Of a stretch of 64,000 bases of DNA, positions 58,400 to 64,000 are shown piece by piece. The stretch's first letter is position 1, and each line of letters opens with the position of its first letter. This DNA is from Massospora cicadina (lineage: Eukaryota; Entomophthoromycota; Entomophthoromycetes; Entomophthorales; Entomophthoraceae): positions 61,112 through 125,111 of the forward strand of contig JAKSZP010004198.1 of the NCBI GenBank assembly GCA_022478985.1. Direction: 5' to 3'. The position numbers and the translations under genes are program-made. The notes beneath the pieces were generated by a model. The model did no database searches. It was not told the origin of the DNA and saw nothing but the letters and a program-made list of their open reading frames with translations.

Positions 58400-60150
58400 G
58401 AAGCTATAATCTTCAAAAAGGACATCTCCACTCAATTTAAAAATCTATCATTCATCTTTACTATAATGGTAAGCTGAGATCTACTTCAATAACATGATCA
58501 AAGACGGGGGTGGATTATGTGGTTTAGAGACTTGGGACTGGGTCTGGGACTCGGAGTGGAAATAACCACCATGGTTATGGCTGGAGGCGAAGGTGCCACT
58601 ATTTGCTCAGGTGAAATCATCAAAATTAAAAAAGGGTCATTTTTAAGGTCAGTCACAAAAATAGGATTGCAGCTAAGGAGATAACGCAAGATATGGGTGG
58701 ACCCTTTAACAAACTTGTATTAGTAGAACTGAGGAGATTCTTATAGGTCCTATTTTGTCTGTATGCCAACTTCTGTGGGTTTTGATAAAAACTAAGCGGC
58801 TTGTGTTGAGTGCCACCACTGAAATATGCTTGGCGCAGTGTAGAGGATACTGACAATGCATTAAAGACCAAATGACGGCAGCCAATTCTTTATCATAAAT
58901 AGCCTAACGCGCTCAGTTACATTAAAGTTCCTAGAAAAGTAAGCCACAGGATGTTCCCGCCTATTTTATTTCTGCTTTGTACAGCACCAGCTGTAGTATT
59001 ATAGGCATAAAAAGCAACAATAAAGGCCTATTTTTATCAACATGACGAAGAACAGGAGTGGTGGCGAAAGATTTACCTATTGCATCAAAAGCCTATTACC
59101 ACTCTGAGGGTCCAAATAAAAGGGGAGTTTTACCAGCAAGGGGTTGTAAGGGCAACAAAAGCTCTGAGATGGCCGACAAAAAATCTTGAAAATACTGATC
59201 ATATAAAGCTGCGTAGTTTCTTCAGCGTCATAGAAGGAGGTTTCAAGCAATTGACATCCAGTTTTTAATATTAATGAGGACGATTATTATATAATACTAG
59301 ATTTATCAGGAACTGCACTCATATCTTGTAGAACTCATATTTAGATGGTTTTGCAACTAACTTAGACTTATGCAAGGCTTAAAACCATGACCATCGATTC
59401 CTTGGCATGCTGCTCTGTGGTAGCAAGTGAATTAAAATATCATCACATAGGCAAATTGCTTAGGAGAACCTTGATTTTTCAGAGCGTCATCAATTCAGTA
59501 CTGGAAATCAGCTGGCGCGTTTTAAGTTAAAGCGCATGAATTAGTAATGTTAAATTCCAAACCTTGTGCAGATTGAAATCAGCCATTCCCGGCCAAACTA
59601 TACCCACACTTTGTGGAATGTATTAACCAGGTAAAATATAGAGAAAACTCGGACTTGAAAATTAATTGCTAGTGGAAGATTCCAAGGGGAGAGAGTAAGT
59701 ATCTGGAACAACTATATTATTCAGTTGCCTGTAGTACACACAGGGTCATGTTGTGCCATCAGGTTCTAGAAAACCTCACTGGAGATAAATAGGTGAGGTA
59801 TTCTGGATCATCCATCCATTTGCCATCATATTGTCAATCCATACTTTAGAGGCTTGATCCTCATGGTCCATGTATGGGTACAATGAGCTGTTGCTCTAAT
59901 GAGATCAAATGTTATCTGGATGCTTAAATCAAATTCCAATTTTTAGAAGACAATTGGAACTTTAAAAGTCAATAACTATTTGAAGGGTTGTAGGATCTGT
60001 GGCATAGTAGGAAGGACAAAAACTGCGTCTGAAGTGGATTACTTCACCTTTGCCGCCATTGCATCACCAATTGACTGACTTGGAAACAGAGGAATTTATT
60101 GTAAATAGGGTTTTTGTAGTGAACAGCATCATGTTATGATCTAAGTAAAT
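58400..60150 (-). pseudogene. Gypsy-like pol relic (RT and RNase H)
   Basis: On the minus strand a reverse transcriptase is traceable. NGWMIQNTSPISSPVRFSR is at about 59810-59750 and CVYYRQLNNIVVPDTYSLP at about 59740-59680 (CVDYR with Asp to Tyr). A NAPADFQYxIDDALKN segment lies near 59510-59460 and an AYVMIF remnant of the YVDD box near 59440. RNase H follows with HPVAYFSRNFNVTERVRL at about 58940-58890 and a VALNTSRLVFIKTH segment (TDHKPL equivalent) near 58790. Stops are frequent. LTRs and integrase were not found. Confidence 0.65.
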
Positions 60151-61045
60151 GTTTATAGATAATCAACGCCACCATCTGACCACTGGATAATTAAGTACAG
60201 AAACTTTAAAATAGACGAAAAATGGCCATAAATCAATGCTTAAGTGCCTCTAATTGCAGAGGCGTACAAAAAAGAAAGAGTCACTATAAGAACGCCCAAA
60301 GCACCCATGAGAGTGGCCCCAAAAATAACATAAAGATCCAAATCCTGCACCGCCTGCAGATCAATGATGTCTCCATTTTCACCAGTATCCATCAGGGAAT
60401 TTTGTGGCTTTTGAGCTGCCCAACTGCATCATTAACAGGAAATATGACTTAATTGTGATCTTTTTTTTGATTTGGTGAGAAAACATACACGTGCTTTATG
60501 ATGCTCAAAAATAGGGACCATCTAGCTCTGTTTTTATTTTTTTGTTAAGAACTGAGAGGACATAACCGCTGCATGTACATATAAAAATCTACATTGGAAT
60601 AATAAAAAATAAATAGGAGCTAGTCCTCTGACATATCCTCAGTGACCCAGTTTATCTGGCGGTCTTCTCTAATCTGGTTTATTAGTAAGATATGGTACAA
60701 AGAAATGGAGTGTTCCTTTGGTACTACCAGGATGCCACCATTCATGATAGTATTTAGTGGTATTCACATCTTTTTCTTCTTCTCTTTATAAGTTATCTCA
60801 GGCAATAGACCAAAACCAGCAATAGAAACTACTCTGGATTTACATCATGAGGGTTTAACCAGTTTAATTACCCAAAATAAGAAAAAATAGATAGGAACCC
60901 ATCTGAGCATCAAGCTCTAGGTTGACTCACATCATAAATCATGGGAAGGGGTGTAATCAGTTATTAAAAAGGTTTGTGTTGTAATTCGCCCTCTTCTTGG
61001 TGAAACCTTTAACTTGGAGTCACAACTCATTAGTACTTAGTTATT
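60151..61045. other. Unassigned sequence
   Basis: A 76-codon plus frame at 60222-60452 has no family resemblance. This stretch may be the upstream part of the minus-strand gypsy relic. Confidence 0.35.
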
Positions 61046-61725
61046 ATTTTTTGGCACTAGTAGTGCCCAATTCAAAAAGTGGATCTGCCACACATCTTTA
61101 TTTGCAAATGAGACAAACAAAGAGATTATTTTAAATAAAAATTTCTAATATAGCCCCTAAGTTATCAGCTTAGGAAGCTATATCAGAAGGTGAGGAAGCT
61201 TTGGGGAAACGTTTTTCTGGCACCTGCTTTAACTGGCGGACCATGACGGACAACATAGGGGTATTGGAGCATCAGCTATATGTGGCATAAGAAGGTATAA
61301 TTGTGGGTTTTCTTTATTAATGAGGAGGCGGTGTCCATCGCCTCAACATATTGTGCAAGTTGATGCTCAGCAAAAGTGATGAGAGCAGGAACACAAGTGA
61401 AGTACTTGATGTGCTGGCGGGTTTGGGGAATGTTGGGGTCAAACAGAGAAGATTTTGCCGCATCAATGCAAGTGCAGCTTGCTCCAAAAGCGAGCTCCTC
61501 AATTTCATATCTTGCATCCTCATCAAAATCATGGGGGAAATTTGGGAGGGAATACCCTCAACAAGGGGTTCCATCGCCCAATGGAGATGTTGGCGAAGAA
61601 GGGTGTTGGCTGGAGCAGCTGCTGCTTCTACCCCATCTTGTTAATACTTTTATAACTAGGGAAACAAGTTTAGATCTAAAATGGTGGGGATGCAAATTGG
61701 GAGGATTTAAAAAAATTCCTTCAAA
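61046..61725 (-). mobile_element. HAL1-like retroelement, copy D, 3' part
   Basis: The minus-strand 3' end reads GGGCACTACTAGTGCCAAAA then an A-rich tail, the same palindromic terminus as copy A. Coding traces over 61574-61200 match the C-terminal part of copy A (EPLVEGIPSQI, LITFAEHQLAQYVEAMDTA in mixed frames). Similarity continues upstream to 61725, where a chromovirus LTR begins. The missing 5' part should lie beyond the other end of that element, outside the window. Confidence 0.72.
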
Positions 61726-62566
61726 TGTAAGGAGAGTGTCTATAGCTCTTCTGTTTCCAGCATGGTGGTGCTCAGTGCACAGACCCAACGCATGGAAACT
61801 AGCCATTAGTACTAAAGCTACTAGCCCCCAGCAGACGGTGCTGGAGCAATAGTAACTAAAACCAAAAAGTGTGATAAGGAACCACCCAAAAATGACGCGG
61901 TGCACAAGGAGAGAAGAGGTAAACAGGCCATGTTGGAGGGGACCTGGGCGAACCAATGGTTCACATGTGGAAAATTAAATTGTGTTCAAAATGGCAAGTT
62001 TAACGGAGCGCGAGACCTCCTCAAAGGGGTCCACGCACATAATCTTCCAGAATAACATTTAAAAAACGGTAAAAATGGGGGAGTTTTATTTGGGAAGGCG
62101 ACCAACAAGGAATGTTGGTTGGGAAAACATATTTAAGCTTGGACAGGGGAATAGGGGATGTGCTGCAGTGGGCCCAAGCACCAACCCACCAATAGGGCAA
62201 CGTGCCATCCGAATTGGTGGAATAAGCTGAAACCAACTTTACTTGGGTGATTGATTGAAGTAGGATTTGACCCAAACGTGTTGTTTCATAAATGGAACGG
62301 GTTTTGAAACCCCTTTTCCCCAACTTACTGAATCAAACTATCTGCGTTAATTTAGTAAACTGTCCGTTTTAATGCCTGGACTGAAGTTAGGGGCTGGGCA
62401 CTTGGCACCCCACTAGTACCAACCTGGGCATATTTTGCCCATACCCAGCGTTGGTCTAGGGTATGCTTCAGGTCTGGGAGGCCCTGTAATTTCACCTTCT
62501 GGGCCTCCTGGCGCCCAGCCTTATCCTTTGGGTCAGTCCCTATTATGATGTTAAGGCACCATGACA
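61726..62566 (-). repeat. 3' LTR of a minus-strand chromovirus (841 bp)
   Basis: It starts TGTCATGG at 62566 after the purine-rich GGAGGAGAGGGTAA and ends ACTCTCCTTACA at 61726. It is homologous to 695-1545. The first ~200 bp continue the upstream open frame (LPDLKHTLDQRWVWAKYAQV). Confidence 0.78.
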
Positions 62567-63330
62567 TTACCCTCTCCTCCCAATGGAGCTCAACCCCCCC
62601 TCCAGGGGCTTGCACAAGGGAAAAGTTCTTGTGGGCAGGGGCCAACTTCATGGTGGCAACGGTTGGTTTGGGTTTGAGATCCAGAAGCCTGGGGGAAATG
62701 CTCATGGAAGGCTTCAATCAGATCTTGGGCATGCACACAGTCGCGCATTGGAACCCAACAGTTCTCTGCAGCGTCAGAGCCCTTCCAGGATACCAGGTAT
62801 TCCAGTCTTCTTTTAATGTGGCGGGAGGCAACTATTTCTTCCATCTCCAACTCTGGCGCCTTATCCACGAGATAGGCCGCAGGAGTCTCTGGTGGAGGGC
62901 CCTCAAACAATGTGAGTTTGCTTTCATGAAACACTAAGAATATTTGAAATGAAGGAATAAGATCCAGCTGGTATGAGGCATGGCCCACCTTTCTAACAAC
63001 GCGGTAAGGGACAATTCTCTTAGGTCCTAGCTTCTTGCATGGCTGCTTGATAGGGTTGTTATGAGCATCAAGCATCACAAAATCCCCTTCCTTGTACACA
63101 GGACCCACTCAGCACTTCCCATCAGCGTTCCCCTTATACACTTGCATTGCCACCTCCAAGCTTGTGGAAACCCCATGGTGGACCTTCTTGATTGTCTTGG
63201 CAAATTCCACCACCGCTACAACCTTAGACCCACAGCTGGGATCCATTTTGATGGAATTTTTGCCCATATTCCAAGCCTGCTATATTACCTGGTGTTGCTA
63301 GGGGAAAATTCTCTAAAGTGAAGTGAGTTG
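62567..63330 (-). pseudogene. Chromovirus integrase C-terminus and chromodomain
   Basis: Minus-strand frame 63108-62590 contains YKEGDFVMLDAHNNPIKQP, KRIVPYRVVRKVGHASYQLD and a FEGPPPETPAAYL linker. The chromodomain follows, with RRLEYLVSWKGSDAAENCW at about residues 108-126, then DLIEAFHEHFPQA and, in the next frame, HKNFSLVQAPGGG. Upstream, SCGSKVVAVVEFAKTIKKVH aligns with the start of the fragment at position 19 of the window. The frame is better preserved than in the other two copies. Sequence similarity fades near 63330. Confidence 0.85.
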
Positions 63331-63582
63331 GAAATTGGTTGGCCCGAATTTTGGAGGAACTACATTTAGGAAACTTTGGGATATTCGCCTGGTTGTATCT
63401 GTCAGGGATCAATCTGGATGAATACCTAATATCTCATTGGGTGGAGCGGCTGACAAAATAGTGGCTCTGATAGTGATTATCTTTCAGGTGTACCAATTGG
63501 GATTGGTTGGATTTCATCACTGACTGATTGGGAATGAGTAGTGAGTTGCAAGGCGAGTGATGCCACCTGCAACTAGCGAATC

Positions 63583-63652
63583 AATTGGTTAGTGAAGTGA
63601 CCTGCCATAATGGGTAATAAGTCCCATTACCTAAGCAGGTCACTAACCAATT
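63583..63652. repeat. Long nested hairpin
   Basis: The left arm AATTGGTTAGTG...TGACCTGC (63583-63605, with a 3 nt bulge) pairs with GCAGGTCACTAACCAATT (63635-63652). Inside the loop a second stem pairs TAATGGG (63608-63614) with CCCATTA (63623-63629). Confidence 0.75.
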
Positions 63653-63873
63653 ATGGTTGGTTCTCTTGGATCGAGAGGAAAACGTTAGGAACACATTTCT
63701 GACTCTTTCCATTTGAGGTCTCAAGGATGTCCAACGACGGAATACTAACCAGGATAAGGAAGACCATCACTGCTGAGACAAGGAAGGGTGATTCAATGGC
63801 AACGGCTGCCGTTTCATTGAAGAGGTATCAACTGAGGGTTAGATGGCTGAATCCCCTATAAATTCCTTAGGAT

Positions 63874-63927
63874 CAACTATTACTACAAAAACAACTATTA
63901 CTACAAAAACTACTATTACTACAAAAA
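63874..63927 (+). repeat. 18 bp tandem repeat, three units
   Basis: The unit CAACTATTACTACAAAAA occurs at 63874 and 63892, and once with one change at 63910. Confidence 0.85.
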
Positions 63928-64000
63928 ACATTATTAGTTTTATTGTAGATTCAGTTATAGTTAGACTATCAGCATACAGTGTGAAATTCCATCTCAAGGA

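Larger units (their letters stand above)
63331..64000. other. Right edge: unassigned sequence with a hairpin and a tandem repeat
   Basis: No coding signal is recognisable. Two structures listed separately (63583-63652 and 63874-63927) are the only clear features. Confidence 0.4.

Noticed and set aside
60511..60545. GGGACCATCTAG followed by T-rich sequence, resembling the micro-insertion terminus
   Set aside because: The match stops before TACTAAAA, there is no A tail in the right orientation, and I see no flanking duplication.
1..64000. CRISPR arrays, bacterial operons, rRNA genes, phage genes
   Set aside because: No regularly spaced repeats with unique spacers, no tightly packed coding, and no rRNA-like blocks. 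All recognisable proteins but one are eukaryotic retroelement proteins.

Overview
The window is a retrotransposon graveyard from a eukaryotic genome. I see no prokaryotic signal: no operons, ribosome binding sites or CRISPR arrays. The mix of Ty3/gypsy chromoviruses, an L1-type LINE and one gene fragment with very short introns (about 24-39 nt) points to a fungus. That assignment is tentative, and a plant or other eukaryote is not excluded. Almost every reading frame is broken by stops and frameshifts. Many lesions are G:C to A:T changes, including at catalytic residues.

Layout. 1-2.2 kb: 3' end of a chromovirus with its LTR, abutting an older inverted LTR of the same family. 3.5-5.4 kb: first copy of a ~1.9 kb ORF1-only retroelement (called HAL1-like here, by analogy with mammalian half-L1). 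6.36-7.19 kb: the only credible host gene, a THOC5-like coiled-coil protein on the minus strand. 7.7-8.0 kb: a SINE-like insertion. 8.9-12.0 kb: second HAL1-like copy, split by a 1.1 kb insertion. 12.8-28.7 kb: a gypsy pol gene (minus strand) split inside its integrase Cys-x2-Cys motif by a 14 kb nest. The nest is a short-bodied LTR element whose two LTRs each carry a ~5.27 kb L1-type LINE, in opposite orientation. 31.6-38.0 kb: a degraded chromovirus with both LTRs. 38.1-40.7 kb: another gypsy pol relic. 41.1-49.4 kb: four HAL1-like copies. 49.6-52.0 kb: a gypsy relic. 52.6-58.27 kb: a complete 5,675 bp LTR retrotransposon with 498 bp LTRs and a perfect 5 bp target duplication. 58.4-60.2 kb: a minus-strand gypsy relic. 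61.0-63.3 kb: a HAL1-like 3' part interrupted by a minus-strand chromovirus end. 63.3-64 kb: a long hairpin and a short tandem repeat.

The most interesting content is the HAL1-like family. Its members are 1.8-1.94 kb. They encode one protein whose order of conserved blocks and CCHC zinc knuckle parallels ORF1 of the LINE at 22-27 kb. They have no reverse transcriptase, end in A-rich tails and are flanked by 11-17 bp target-site duplications, so they look like parasites of a LINE machinery. Three insertions of only 23-45 bp carry a matching 3' terminus with their own target duplications. They are the extreme 5'-truncated products of the same process.
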